DNA of 64,000 nt from Osedax fenrisi (GCA_964019155.1 OZ025241.1:86034228-86098227); one strand, 5' to 3'. Counted from the stretch's first letter, positions 49,302-61,317 are shown. The notes: a model not told the origin generated them from the letters alone. Numbers and translations are program-made.

Positions 49302-49610
49302 CAGTGGTTCCACCTTTTTTCACCGTGACCCTTTTTTTATAATTCTTAATTAAAAAATATACCATGACCCAATGACAAATTTTATTTTGTTATTATTATA
49401 CTTTAATCATAAAATAATCATATAAAAATTAATATACATATATTTAAATATATATTTCCATCTTAAATTGTTCTCGACCATAAATCCAATTTGCATATAA
49501 AAGCATTTATATTATTTTTTAGAAATTGGATCAGGACCTACACAAAATACTCAATGACCCAAGTATGGGTCATGACTCATGAGTCATGACCCATAGGTTG
49601 GTAACTACTG
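49302..49610. mobile_element. hAT/Charlie-like MITE
   Basis: 309 bp with ends CAGTGGTTCCACC and GGTTGGTAACTACTG, the usual CAGTGGTTC..AACC type. The right half holds a perfect 30-bp palindrome (49565-49594) with TGACTCA/TGAGTCA at its core. Flanks TTTAGAG and TTTATAGAG may be a worn target duplication. It is nested in the hAT at 49084. Confidence 0.7.
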
Positions 49611-50597
49611 CTTTATAGAGTGCATAAATATTTTGTATTACCGCTATTATCTCAATGTAACCTAATTGCAATACTTTTCTGATCGACTTTATTCTACAAA
49701 GTAATTATCTCCACGGTTTTCATTATATCGAAGTCTCAAATTCTAAATTGCATTTTATTGAATAAATACGTTGACTCTAGTAATGTAATTTAAGTTATAT
49801 TTTAACATATATAATATCAGATATAAATTATGTAATTATAAGAAGTCCTCAAGAATCTGCACTAACATAATCTGCTTGCGATCACCATTTTATATTCGAT
49901 AGGCTAATGCTTTTAATAAAACATATTATATTCTTCTTTAATCTAGATGTTAATATAAAATTAAACCTATTCTTTATATAGTTTGGCTAAATAAATTATA
50001 TTGATTTGGGATGAAGGCAAAGATTATTGCTACACTTGTCGAAGATTTAACGGCATTTTTCCCAACCAGATTTAAGGAATACACAGTGTAGATATGTGAA
50101 TCCATATTGACAATGGACTATGGTTATTATAATATATTTCATGTCATTGAATCTTCCAGACATATGCTGGCATTTTCATAACTTTGAGCTCTATAATCTA
50201 TTATAATTATATTATTATTGAAACAATTCTAATAGATCGGTAGCTAAATATTGTCCAATGTGATAAATTATAACTGATAAATTATCAGTAATAATGAATC
50301 TGAACGTACAATCGTACGTCGTAAATCAATAAATACCTATAAGTAGTAATAATAATAGGCTATAATACCTACTTAACTTGATATAAATAACGATAATATA
50401 TATCGATGTGATATATATGGAATTGAGTACACTGATATATAATATAATATTTTGAATTTTGTATTTCTTCAATTATGTAGTTATCAGTGATAACTTATCA
50501 CCTATTCTCCATTGTGTGTATTTATTTGTAAATAGATAGATGAGGGTGATGTCAATCTAAACATTCATTTGCAAGTAATAGGTGGATAATTGCAAAA

Positions 50598-51110
50598 ATG
50601 CCTTTAGTATTATATGTATGTTATATTAAATCATTATTTAACTATCTAAATATTGATCCTAATTCTATTACTAATTTCTCTTTTCGTTCGCATTTTGCAA
50701 ATATCACCCTTTCCTCGCCTTGTATATCAGACTCACTTATTAATTCAAATAGTAAGCTTCTCTCGTCTAACTATGAATCACTCTACATTCGCCCATATAT
50801 TGATGCTTCGCTTCTAAAACTAAAGCGTATCTACTTCCATGCATCAAAATCTTCTCTAACAGATCTTAGATGTGTTTTTAATAAATCATCTAGCACTTAT
50901 CAACTTCGTCCTATTATTCAATCTAGTGAATCATCTACTAGTCGCATTGACTGGAAATGCAAGCAATTTATACCAGATGAAAAATTGCTTTCCATCTGGA
51001 GTAAATCTTTTGATGAATATTGTAAGGGGTTACAGAGTAATATTAGTGAAAATAGTGATAATAGTGATAATAGTGACAATAGTGATAATAGTAATAATGA
51101 CAATTTATGA
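50598..51110 (+). pseudogene. L2-type LINE ORF1, 5'-truncated and fused to flanking DNA
   Basis: 170 codons. The first nine codons, including the ATG, lie in the flanking target duplication (they recur at 54201). The LINE part starts at about 50627 and corresponds to the conserved C-terminal block of ORF1 at 27781-28764 (YIRPYIDASLLKLKRIYFHA, then LLSIWSKSFDEYCKG). It ends with an Asn/Asp/Ser repeat (SDNSDNSDN). The stop TGA at 51108 is followed by CTA and by ORF2 in the same frame. Confidence 0.8.
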
Positions 51111-54100
51111 CTATCGAATCTTAAGGTTAATGATAATAGTAATAACAGAAATATTTATTGTACTTTATTCAATGCTAGATCCATCAGAAATAAAAGTGAT
51201 TTTATTAACCAATTTATTATTGACTCTAAATGTGATATTGTCGCTATAACTGAAACATGGCTTACAGATAATGACTCAACTATTCCTGCTTTTGTTGTTC
51301 CTAATGGCTATAATATGATCTGCCACAATAGAGGCACTTCGCGGGGTGGTGGTATTGCAATAATTTACAATTCTCATTTTAATATTAAAAATAATATCTT
51401 ACCTAACTTTACATCTTGTGAAGCTATCTCATATCGTCTTCTTAACAAATCTAGTTTTATTGACATTATTCTCATATATCGTCCTCCATCTTCATCTTTT
51501 GTTACTTTTTTATCTGAAATTTCAATTATTTTTGATTCAATCTCAATCAGCAATTGTATCATTCTTGGTGATATTAATATTCAATTAAATAAAACATCTT
51601 ATCAATCTAATTCGTTTAATGACCTTTTATTTAGTAATTCTATGCATCAGCATATTACTTTTCCCACTCACACTAGTGGTAATACTATCGATGTAATTAT
51701 CTCCCCTTCTGATTCTTCTTTAATCTCTAGTACTAATCAAAGTCTACTTATATCTGACCATTTTGCCATTAATTTCACTTTATCTTTCCCGGTTCCCTTG
51801 GATCAATCTTTTATCAGAAATTATAGAAATATATCTAGCATTAATATTAAAGAATTCATGAAATCTACTTTTATTCGGCTAAATTATCTCACATCACACT
51901 CACTATATATCGAACCTTCATTCGATGACCTCAATACTTCACTCAAGTTATCCCTTGACTTCCATGCCCCTGTTAAAATTTCTAAAACAAAAAAGATATT
52001 TCATCAGTCATGGTTTGGCTCTGAATTATCAACTCTTAAAAGGAAATTACGATCATATCAATTGAAGTTTTCTCGATCGAAATCACTGAATGATTTACAG
52101 TCCTTTAAAATGTATCGTAACATTTATCGTAGGAAATTATCTAATGTAAAATCTTTATTTTTTATTAATAAATTTCGTGATTTTGGAATCAACTCTAAAC
52201 AGTCTTTTAAACTAGCTTTTTCTCTAATTGGCAAGAATAAAATTAAAAAACTTCCAGATTTACCCGAAAATGTACTTTGCTCATCATTTTCTAGTTTTTT
52301 CATACAAAAAACAAAAAATATCATAAATAATCTACCTCCTATGAGTAATAATTGCCAACCATCTTTATGTAAACATTTTTATCATTTCACTGGTCCTGCT
52401 GTTCGCTTCCTAATCCTCTTGAAATCCAAACATTAATTATGTCCATTAAATCTCCATCCCCTCTAGATCCTATTCCTCTTACATTACTACGTTCTTCTAT
52501 TTCATACTTGATAATTCCTATTACTAATATATTTCGCTCATCGCTTATCTCCTCAGTTGTTCCTCCAAGTATGAAACAAGCATATATTACTCCAATTATT
52601 AAGAAGTCTACTCTTGATTCCTCTATTCTATCTAATTATCGTCCAATTTCTCAACTATCATCCCTTTCTAAAACTCTTGAGCGCATTGTAAGTAAACAAT
52701 TAGTTCATTATATAACTTCTAATTCGATAGCTGATCCTTTACAAAGTGCTTATCTTCCTAATCGTGGAACGGAAACAGCGCTTAATTTGATTTTTAATGA
52801 TATAATACTGTCGCTAGACAAAAAAATGCCATGCTACTTAATATTACTTGATCTATCTAGTGCTTTTGACACTCTGGATCATACAATTTTATCATGTCGG
52901 CTTAAAGAGATAGGTATTCATGGACAGGTGCACAATTGGTTAATGTCTTTTGTAACATCTCGTTTTTCATCAATTAAGATTAATGACAATTTTTCAAAAT
53001 CATTTATGCACACTCATGGTGTTCCTCAAGGATCTGTTCTGGGCCCAATACTTTTCTTGATTTATATATTACCTGTTTCTTCTATTTTTAAAAAATATCC
53101 TTACATTCACTATCATCTATATGCTGATGATTTACAGCTTTATACTTCCTTTCCTCAATCTACTGATCACGCTATAATCCAATACAACATTAAAAACTGT
53201 ATTACTGATATACAAAATTGGTTCACTAGTAATTCATTATCCTTAAATGTCTCAAAAACTGATACTATTTTATTCTCTAAAATACCTTCAATTGTTAAAA
53301 TAACTGATAGTTTTCTTGCCACGCTGCCTTTATCTAATAAAATCACAACACTCGGTATAACAATTGACTCTATTATGAAATATGACAGTCACATTCTTAA
53401 TGTTATTCGTACTGCTAATTATTATTTATATAATATACATAAGGCTCGTGCTAAGCTCTCCTTTGATATCACTAAATCACTTATATATTCATTGGTTTTT
53501 AGTAGATTCGACTACTGCAATTCACTTTTTGTTTTTGTCCCTGATAATATTATGATAAAATTCGAAAAAATTCAAAGGAGAGCTGTTCGTGTTTTATATA
53601 AAATTAAAAATAATATAAATACTAATACGGGTAGTAACTATATATCTATATCACATATTATGTTAACCCTTGGTTGGCTCAGATATCGTGATATTTGTAA
53701 ACTAAAATTGTTATGTTTAGCTCATAAAGCTATCTACACGGGTGAACCTAAGTATCTGGCTGAATTATTATCAATTGCTACCAGTAGCAGACCAAGACGG
53801 GATTGCCATGCAATGAAACTTGTTTTGCCTCATACAAATTCATGTTTTGGTAACTCTGCTTTTTCTGTTGCGGTACCAACTCTATGGAATTTACTTCCGA
53901 ATATTATTCGTACGACAACTTCTCGATCTCAATTCAAAAGTAGACTCTTTAAACATTATTTAGTGAAATGAATATATATTTTGCGATTACTGTTATCTTC
54001 GTTTATATGTTATATTATTATATTATTATTATTATTATTATTATTGTTATGACGTCGAAAAATGATTTTCATTTATGAAGTCTCTAAACAAATAAATAAA

Positions 54101-54179
54101 TAAAATAAATAAATATATATATATTTATAAATAATATCTGTTTCAATAAATATAATATCTTTCTGTATACAAATTTGTT
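50627..54179 (+). mobile_element. L2-type LINE, 5'-truncated (copy C), with a 51-bp target duplication
   Basis: A perfect 51-bp direct repeat flanks it (50576-50626 and 54180-54230). Inside are the end of ORF1, all of ORF2, and a 3' region with (TTA)n and (AAAT)n. A further 53-bp stretch occurs both just before (54115-54167) and just after (54231-54283) the right-hand copy, so the 3' junction is more complex than a simple insertion. Confidence 0.87.
51111..53971 (+). pseudogene. L2-type LINE ORF2: endonuclease plus reverse transcriptase, one frameshift
   Basis: Open without a break from the ORF1 stop to 52436. It carries the endonuclease motifs FNARSIRNK, ITETW, SRGGGIAIIY, LGDINIQLN, TSGNTIDVII and ISDHFAINF. 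The first in-frame ATG is only at 51315, after ITETW. A shift at about 52400 leads into 52439-53971 with YRPISQLSSLSKTLERI, LLDLSSAFDTLDH, GVPQGSVLGPILF, the catalytic YADD, FSRFDYCNSLF and LWNLLPNII to the stop. It is otherwise intact, so a recent copy of the same lineage as 24954-27780. Confidence 0.87.
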
Positions 54180-54401
54180 TAATAGGTGGATAATTGCAAA
54201 AATGCCTTTAGTATTATATGTATGTTATATATATATATATTTATAAATAATATCTGTTTCAATAAATATAATATCTTTCTGTAATGATAGTATGTTGAAA
54301 AAGATAATCATTTTATGTACATAATTCCCTTTCATCAATAGACATTATTAACAATACTATAGGAATAACATAAAGAAGAATAATCCTATTTAAATTAAAA
54401 C

Positions 54402-54403
<2 letters not shown>

Positions 54404-54440
<37 letters not shown>
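54404..54440. repeat. (TA)n microsatellite
   Basis: About 18 TA units inside the central hAT. Confidence 0.9.
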
Positions 54441-54444
<4 letters not shown>

Positions 54445-56163
54445 GTGTACTAATACAACTATAATAATATATACACTATGAGAATATACACATTTGATTA
54501 ATACGAGCATAAGATAGAGAAAGTTAATTATTTTAAGACAAATTATTTTGAAAATATCTATTTTTTTAATTACTATAACAATTATAAATCTATATGGAAT
54601 ATCGTTTTTTGCGTAATTTATAATCAATATAATCCTTTACAAATATCAGAAATCATAGTTAAAATATATCTTATAAAATATATTTAATTTTAATAAAAAA
54701 ACGTATACTTTTTGTTTTGTAAACTAATTATAGAATTATAAATTGTTAAGATTTAACTATGGTTAATAATAACTTAATACATTTATCATTTATCACCTTC
54801 TAGTTTATCAAACAATTATTTATCAATCGGTTTCATACTATTTGATCTAACAATCAGAGACGTGTAAGAATATCTATGTTATCACTATTAGCATGTGCTC
54901 CAAAATCTTCATGTAGATTTTTACACCATATCTTCGTGTCAATTTAGAAATGTTTGTAAAATGCACTCTTCAAATCGGCCTAAATGACTCATATTTAATT
55001 AATTTATTATATTATTTTTATTTTTTTAATTAGAATTAAAAATATATAAGAAAAATAGTTTTTAAAAATTTTTTTTTTCATATAAATAGTAAAAAAAATT
55101 TCTCAAATAATTCATGGGCCCCCCAACATTTGGGGCCCCGGGCAATTGCCTGATTTGCCCCCCCCCTTAAGCCGGCCCTGATGCTACCCCTAACAAAAAA
55201 CCCGCGAAGTATGGCTACTTGCACTTACATGAACCCTTTTTCAAATTTTGTAATTGTATAAATTATATGTTTCCGACAGAATTTAGGAAAAATGTATGCT
55301 ATTTATTAATTATAATAGAATACAAATATTGGTTTTGTAAACTGATAAATAATTTTAGTATTTTAGATGTAGTATAGGTTGTTGTAAAAAGTAGCTCAAT
55401 TATCCCAATTCTCCCTTTGGGAGAATTACATAGGGGAGTCACGTATATAATCGATATATCCATATATAATTGAAAGATATTAAAATAATATCAAAGGTAT
55501 AATATGCATTCTAGTATAGAATACCTTATGTTAACCTATTCTTATTTGGCTCGTTCATATTTTAACCAATATCTCTATAGAGTATTATCATCATATATAT
55601 AATGACCTGTATATATGACCCCATATATGACCTGGATTTTGCAATATAAACCATGATTTAATTAGTAATTGAAAATTCATTTTGAAATAGTTTTTATTCT
55701 TTAAATAATGCATAATTAACGATACAATTATCTAGTAACATGAATATAACCTTCATATGGCACATTAATATAACTATGATAGTGCATTATCAATAGAGTT
55801 TACCTGGGTTACATACACGTGTATTATAATTGTATTATCAAATTTACCTATATACAAATATAAATAACAATAAAGAGATAGATTTCCTATACACTACCAA
55901 CATATATTATCTATATTATTCTCACATAGGATAACATATTCTACACATATATCACGATGTTTTAATGAAATAATAAACATAAATAATGTACACGTTATCA
56001 CACGAGTATATTGAAAATCAATATATATATATCTAATTTTGCAGTAATTTTATATTTTAGATATCGTAAAAATATAAAAAAGATATCTCAGCTATATAAA
56101 TATTTCTAAAGTGTGCCTAGAGGTGTGCCTGGAAGTATTCCAGGAATTCATAGTGATAAAATG

Positions 56164-57357
56164 TTAATTAACAATGACTGGAGCTAATCTTTTCTTGTTT
56201 CTCTCCGAATGTGGCGCTGTAGCCTTAAGTTTCCTCTGCGGTGATTGGGCAATAGTAACGGACACTTGACCTACGCTCAGGTACGCAGTGTTAATGTGGG
56301 CGTGTTTAGCGAACAGATGTTTCATGGCGGTATCACGAGGCGGGCATTCCTCGCAGGGAGTACGACCTGCGTCATTAACGACCTCTGTACTAGACCCAGA
56401 GGTCATCAGTAACTCGGCTACTCGATGGTGGCGGTATCTAGCGGCCAGATGGAGAGGCGTATCACCCCTGGCGTCCGCACATGACACCAGTAGGGGCGCC
56501 ACCTTCAACAAAGACTCCACCACAGCGGAGAAGTCTTCTCTACTGCGCATGACCGCTGAGTCGTGTTCCGAGGCGACCACGTGATGTAGAGGACATCTAA
56601 AGGACGTGTCCCGAACCGAGGGATCGGCTCCCCACCTCAACAACAACGCTACGGCCTCGTGATGTCCCCTGGCGGCCGCCTCGTGAAGCGCTCTTAGGTT
56701 ACCTCCCTCGGTGGGCGTGTCTACGTCTATCAACCGAGCGAACATCTCGAGAAGGGCGACGTGACCTTGAGAAGCGGCCACGTGTAGAGCGCTACTAGCG
56801 CCACTCGGTGAGATAACCGGGGCATCATACGATAACAACAGACCACATAGCTGCGAGTGACCGTAGTGTGCCGCCATTTCTAGAGGCGTGCGTCCACTTC
56901 GCGGATCCACCAATGAGATGTCGCCACCACCTCGACACAACAACATCCGGGTTAGAGAACAGTCGGCCTCGGATACGGCGACGTGTAGAGCTCGTGTCCT
57001 GTTGCTAGGCGACGCTGGGCTGTCGACTGCAGCGTTACTGGCGAGCAGGAAAGACACCGCCTCTTTATTACCGTACGAGACGGAAGTCTGTAGTGGGGTG
57101 GTGGGGCCGTCGGACGAATTGACCGGGAACCCGTTGTTCACTAGGTAGACTAGGGCGTGAATGTCTCGTCTCCTACTGCAGGCCACCACTACCAGGTGGC
57201 GATACTCCCGGCATAGTTTATCAGCGTACTCTGATTGGTTGCCGAAAGGGGGCGTTCTCTTACGTAACACGCTTGACCAGAGGTCTGACAGTTTGGCCAC
57301 GTCTTCAGATTCCACGACTGCGATTAGCTCCGGAAGGAAACGTAGGTCTTTTACCAT
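56164..57357 (-). CDS. Ankyrin-repeat protein, right copy
   Basis: 397 residues, same length and same start and stop as the left copy at 45287-46480, with eleven amino-acid differences (97% identity). Several are conservative (Arg/Lys, Ile/Val, Leu/Val, Ser/Thr); more radical ones are Gly/Arg, Ser/Phe, Gln/His and Pro/His. No stop or frameshift in either copy, so both may be working. The 5'UTR intron is kept (acceptor CAG|CACTTCGC just before the ATG, donor ATAG|GTAAGC at 57693/57692). The start context is GCAATGG rather than GCCATGG. The two genes converge on the hAT-filled spacer. Confidence 0.87.
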   Translation of the reverse strand: MVKDLRFLPELIAVVESEDVAKLSDLWSSVLRKRTPPFGNQSEYADKLCREYRHLVVVACSRRRDIHALVYLVNNGFPVNSSDGPTTPLQTSVSYGNKEAVSFLLASNAAVDSPASPSNRTRALHVAVSEADCSLTRMLLCRGGGDISLVDPRSGRTPLEMAAHYGHSQLCGLLLSYDAPVISPSGASSALHVAASQGHVALLEMFARLIDVDTPTEGGNLRALHEAAARGHHEAVALLLRWGADPSVRDTSFRCPLHHVVASEHDSAVMRSREDFSAVVESLLKVAPLLVSCADARGDTPLHLAARYRHHRVAELLMTSGSSTEVVNDAGRTPCEECPPRDTAMKHLFAKHAHINTAYLSVGQVSVTIAQSPQRKLKATAPHSERNKKRLAPVIVN

Positions 57358-57794
57358 TGCGAAGTGCTGGGAGAATTATGCAATGATTAATATATACAAA
57401 TTATGTTTACATTTATATATTTTACATAAATAAATAGTATATAGGTATAGCAAGAATATTATAGAAGCATTTATTATTAAACTAGTATTTTTATATTATC
57501 ATAATATTAAGTAATATACCGATATTTAAATAATATATATTATCAATAATATAATGTAATATCAAGTATTGTGATAACATGACTATATTTCAAAGGAAAA
57601 ATATTATAGTTTTTCGTTAATAATGTGAATTTATGATATTAAAAAACAGATTTATATATAATTTAAAATATCTAGTATATATGTTAGCTTACCTATCTAA
57701 TAATTATGAGGGGAAGATATTCTCTGTGTTATAACTGCGTATGTCACAGTTGAGATGTTGACACAATATGACAACTATCTCTGTAGCGTTGACA

Positions 57795-57802
57795 TATTTA
57801 TA
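57795..57802 (-). promoter_or_regulatory. TATA box, right ankyrin gene
   Basis: TATAAATA on the minus strand, same distance from the 5'UTR donor as in the left copy. Confidence 0.7.
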
Positions 57803-57818
57803 GGCGGAGTGATTATTG

Positions 57819-57870
57819 TGAGGCGGGCGTTCAGTTAACGAGTGAAGTCATTGACACGACGCCCGCCTCA
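57819..57870. promoter_or_regulatory. GC-rich inverted repeat, right ankyrin promoter
   Basis: Same 12-bp stem and 28-bp spacer as at 44767-44818. Confidence 0.65.
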
Positions 57871-58106
57871 TACGATTACGTAATACCCGGTAATAGACAC
57901 AGAATTCGTGACGTAATAATGTGCTAAATTAAGCACGGACACGATCGTGGTTAGCTATGCTATAGAATGTATGCGCGATACCGAGCGGTCACTGGCATTA
58001 CGGCCTGCCCCCTAGCGGTATACGGAGGTGTCAACGACCACCCACCGTACAGGCAGAATTACGACCAGCGCGGTCATCACGTTATTAATCGTATTAGTCA
58101 TCGGTG

Positions 58107-58114
58107 TGACGTCA
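58107..58114 (-). promoter_or_regulatory. CRE (TGACGTCA), right ankyrin promoter
   Basis: Counterpart of 44537-44544. Confidence 0.6.
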
Positions 58115-58159
58115 TCAGAAGCCGTGACCATGCACTTGCGTTACTTTCTACCTCGCGTA

Positions 58160-58171
58160 GCCGCCATTTTG
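58160..58171 (-). promoter_or_regulatory. YY1-like site, right ankyrin promoter
   Basis: Counterpart of 44488-44499, on the coding strand of the right gene. Confidence 0.55.
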
Positions 58172-58261
58172 TACCATGGTAACGATAGTAAACAAACTGT
58201 TGTCTTCTAGGCGCCACGACTAGTATCATCAATAGACGCGAGTATACTCGTGTATACGAAC

Positions 58262-58746
58262 CATCGATATAAAGAAAGTGGAAAGTGGATAAGCAATTGA
58301 CGCACGCAATTCATGTAAAAGATAGATACGTGAATAACACATTTATCGATAAATTGACAAAATGGTATCAGTGATTTTGATTGGATATTAGTCATATTAT
58401 ATATGTCAAATATTAAAACAGTAGGCTTTTCGTCGAAATAGATTAAAGTGACTTCTATCTATATCAATGAATATAGATTATAAATATCAATAAAGTAGTA
58501 TGATTCTTCAATTTAAATACACAAAATTAGGAGGAATGTTGATAAGATGTATTTTAAATATATAATTTTATTTTTATTATAAATAGTACATTACAATTTG
58601 TAGTAATTATCAATATATATATGTATAAATAAATATTATTATAAATAAAAAGTAGTGGGCCAGATAGTGGGTTTCGACTGTAGCGCCCGTAGCGGATAGT
58701 GCCATACACTACATTCAATTGCTTATCCACTTTCTTTATATCGATG
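58262..58746. mobile_element. hAT-like MITE (CATCGATATAAAG family), copy 2
   Basis: 485 bp, ends CATCGATATAAAG and CTTTATATCGATG, with a perfect 8-bp target duplication ATACGAAC (58254-58261 and 58747-58754). Same family and orientation as 9668-10120. It sits at the edge of the ankyrin arm. Confidence 0.92.
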
Positions 58747-58974
58747 ATACGAACGCACCTTTATCGACACACTAAAAGTTACGCGTCTCTTTGATAGGAT
58801 AATAATAAAACAAAATTAACAGACGATAAAACATTTAAATACCAAAATATAAATATGAAATCAAACGAGCGTGACACCGACATTTAATTTTAAGTTTTTA
58901 TGTAGATATATCATGTTCTATCACGTAATATGTATTGCATCTAAATATTACCTCGTTACCTTGTTACCTTGTGC

Positions 58975-60680
58975 CGTCGAGTCGAAACCGACCCATTGCG
59001 ACATCCATGGTAGCTATTATCCATTCCGCTCTGTCTCTAGAAACTAGGTGGAGATTCATAATATCTTTAGAGTGATATTTTTGTATATTGTCTAGCCAGG
59101 TCAATGTGGTCTGCCTCTTCCTCGCCGATATTCCACTCTTCCCAGCATCATTTGCAATTCCGTCATATCTGATCTAACAACGTGTCTGAAAAAAGATAGG
59201 GCAGCCTTGACAATTCTGGATTCGAGCTTTCTTTTAGGTTGTATTATGTCAATTATCTCAGTATTTTTCGTCCTATCTAAGTAGGTAACTCCGAGCAGTT
59301 TCATCCAGCACCATAGTTCAAAAGAATCATTTGTTTTCATATCTGCCTTTTTGATAGACCAGGTTTCTGCTCCATAAAGGATAATTGGGAATACCAGTGT
59401 TTGCACAATCGTTATTGTTGTCGTTAGTCTAATGCCTCTGTCTTTGAATATACGTTTCAGACTTCACATGGCACATTTGACCATTTTCAGCCTTCTTCGT
59501 AGCTCCTTATCAGTAACTCCATCATTTGTAATTATGACTCACAGGAAGATAAATCTATCAAAGATTTCGATATTGTTATCATCTACTATTATATGGTCCA
59601 ATTTACCTGTTATCATCACCTTTGTTTTCTTGACATTTAAATATAATCCGGCTTCTTCATTTACTCTTTTGACTTTTGTAATTAACTATGTGAGATCATC
59701 TTTTGTTCCTGATATCAATGTAGTGTCATCAGCATATAGGTTTGTAACTTTCCTTCCACCTATACTAATGCCTTTACCCCACTTTTCCTGGAAATCTAGC
59801 ATTATTCTTTTTGCATATATATTGAATAGCAATGGATATAGGATGCATCCTTGCCGTACTCCTTTACCAATCGGGATGTTGCTTGTTTTACCATACTCTG
59901 TCCTTACAGTCAATTCTTGATTTGTGTATAGATTTCTCAGCACTACTATCAGATGCTAGGTACTCCCATATCTTTGAGAGTGCACCATATTATTTGATGA
60001 TATACACAGTCGAATGCCTTTTTGTATTCAATGAAGCACATGAAGAGTTCTCTTTGATGATCTCTAGCTTTTTCCATCAGCTATCTCAAGTTAGCAATTT
60101 GGTATCTAGTTCCTCTACCTCTTCAAACCCGGCTTGTTCTATTGGTAGTTCATGGATGAGAAAGTTCTCAAGTCTTTTCTGCAATATTCTCAGAAGTATC
60201 TTACTTGCATGTGATATTAAGGCGATTGTTCTGTAGTTTCCACAATCTTTGTTATCGCCCTTTTTGTAAATAGGAACATGTATTGATTTCTTCTAGTCAT
60301 TTGGCCATATCTTTGTTTTCCATATGCTATTGCACATACTCGTCATGACTCTTATATCCTCATCACCTCCTGCTTTTTGGAATTCTATAGGTATTCCGTC
60401 GCAGCCTGTAGCTTTTCTATTAGATATATGTCGGATTGCTTATTTCACTTCTATTTCTAATACATCAGGTTCGTCCTCATATAAATTCTCATTAAAAATA
60501 TCATTTATATTATGATCTTTTCTGTATAGATTGTCTGTATATTGTTGCCATCTCTTTTTAATATCATTTTCTTCTGAAACGACTCTTCCAGTACTTAGTT
60601 TCATATAGATTACATTAATCGATATATCTACACATTTTACTTTATTAAATATATACCACCTATATTTAAGTAGTCTCACA
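58975..60680 (-). pseudogene. RTE-like LINE reverse transcriptase, broken
   Basis: On the minus strand, in several frames: an acylated-linker-like stretch RWQQYTDNLYR (60440-60679), then EYGKTSNIPIGKGVRQGCILYPLLFNIYAKRIM and LYADDTTLI (59686-59943). The C-terminal part (59101-59406) reads ILYGAETWSI, FELWCWMKLLGV and RGRGRPH. It ends with DRAEWIIATMDVAMG...GTR near 58975. VRQGCILSP-type and ELWCWRRLL-type motifs are typical of RTE-related LINEs. An AAGGTAAC tandem follows the stop as the likely 3' tail. Several stops and frameshifts. Confidence 0.8.
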
Positions 60681-60689
60681 CGTTGATAT

Positions 60690-61210
60690 ATGTCTATCGG
60701 TTAGATGCATTGTCTGACCGATCCGTGTGATCAGATCTTTATGACTCCATGGTCTGGAATTATGAATAATAAGTTGCAATGCCGCACTGGAATATTCTAA
60801 TAAGAATTGACACCCTTCTTCGTGTGTCGCCAGGCACTGTTTAGGTGGGATGTGCCTGTTGGGGAGAGTGACGGGGTATTTTACCGGTAATTGTGTATGG
60901 TGTCACGATCTATTGGGCTTAGGCAAAGGATACTTATTATAATTATAGTTTTTACTTCCATAATATATGACACGTACATTTACTATAGCAAGAGCTATTA
61001 ACAATAGATTATATGGATAGATTAATTGGTAATACGGCTTTTTAATTTAAATATAAAAATAAAAATATTCACATTTCTATGCACATAATCGAGCGTTAAT
61101 CCTACAACAATTTATGTATGCAAATATATCTTAGGATTATATTAGGTAATACAGAGGGTATTGAAATCAATTCAATTCAATTCACTTCAATATAAATGTA
61201 TATTATATTT
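60690..61210. other. Possible 5' remainder of the RTE-like LINE, then AT-rich DNA
   Basis: 60690-60920 is GC-richer than its surroundings and joins the RTE-like ORF directly, but no clear protein motif was found. The remainder is AT-rich. Confidence 0.4.
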
Positions 61211-61268
61211 CTCGATATACCTGATATATATATATATATATATTCTCGATATACAAACTTCACTTTAT

Positions 61269-61271
<3 letters not shown>

Positions 61272-61313
<42 letters not shown>
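61272..61313. repeat. (TA)n microsatellite
   Basis: About 21 TA units, at the edge of the middle block of the inverted duplication. Confidence 0.9.

Positions 61314-61317
<4 letters not shown>

Larger units (their letters stand above)
49084..55180. mobile_element. hAT-type DNA transposon in the centre of the inverted duplication, carrying a nested LINE and MITE
   Basis: Inverted ends CAGGGCCGGCTTAAG and CTTAAGCCGGCCCTG, each continuing into GGGCCCC-rich sequence. A perfect 8-bp target duplication ATGCTACC flanks it (49076-49083 and 55181-55188). After removing the LINE 50627-54179, about 2.5 kb of AT-rich DNA remains with no recognisable transposase, so it is non-autonomous or decayed. Confidence 0.93.
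55665..58235. repeat. Inverted duplication, inner block, right arm (ankyrin gene and promoter)
   Basis: Mirror of 44395-46950. It ends close to the MITE at 58262, beyond which the matching is lost until 61330. Confidence 0.92.
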
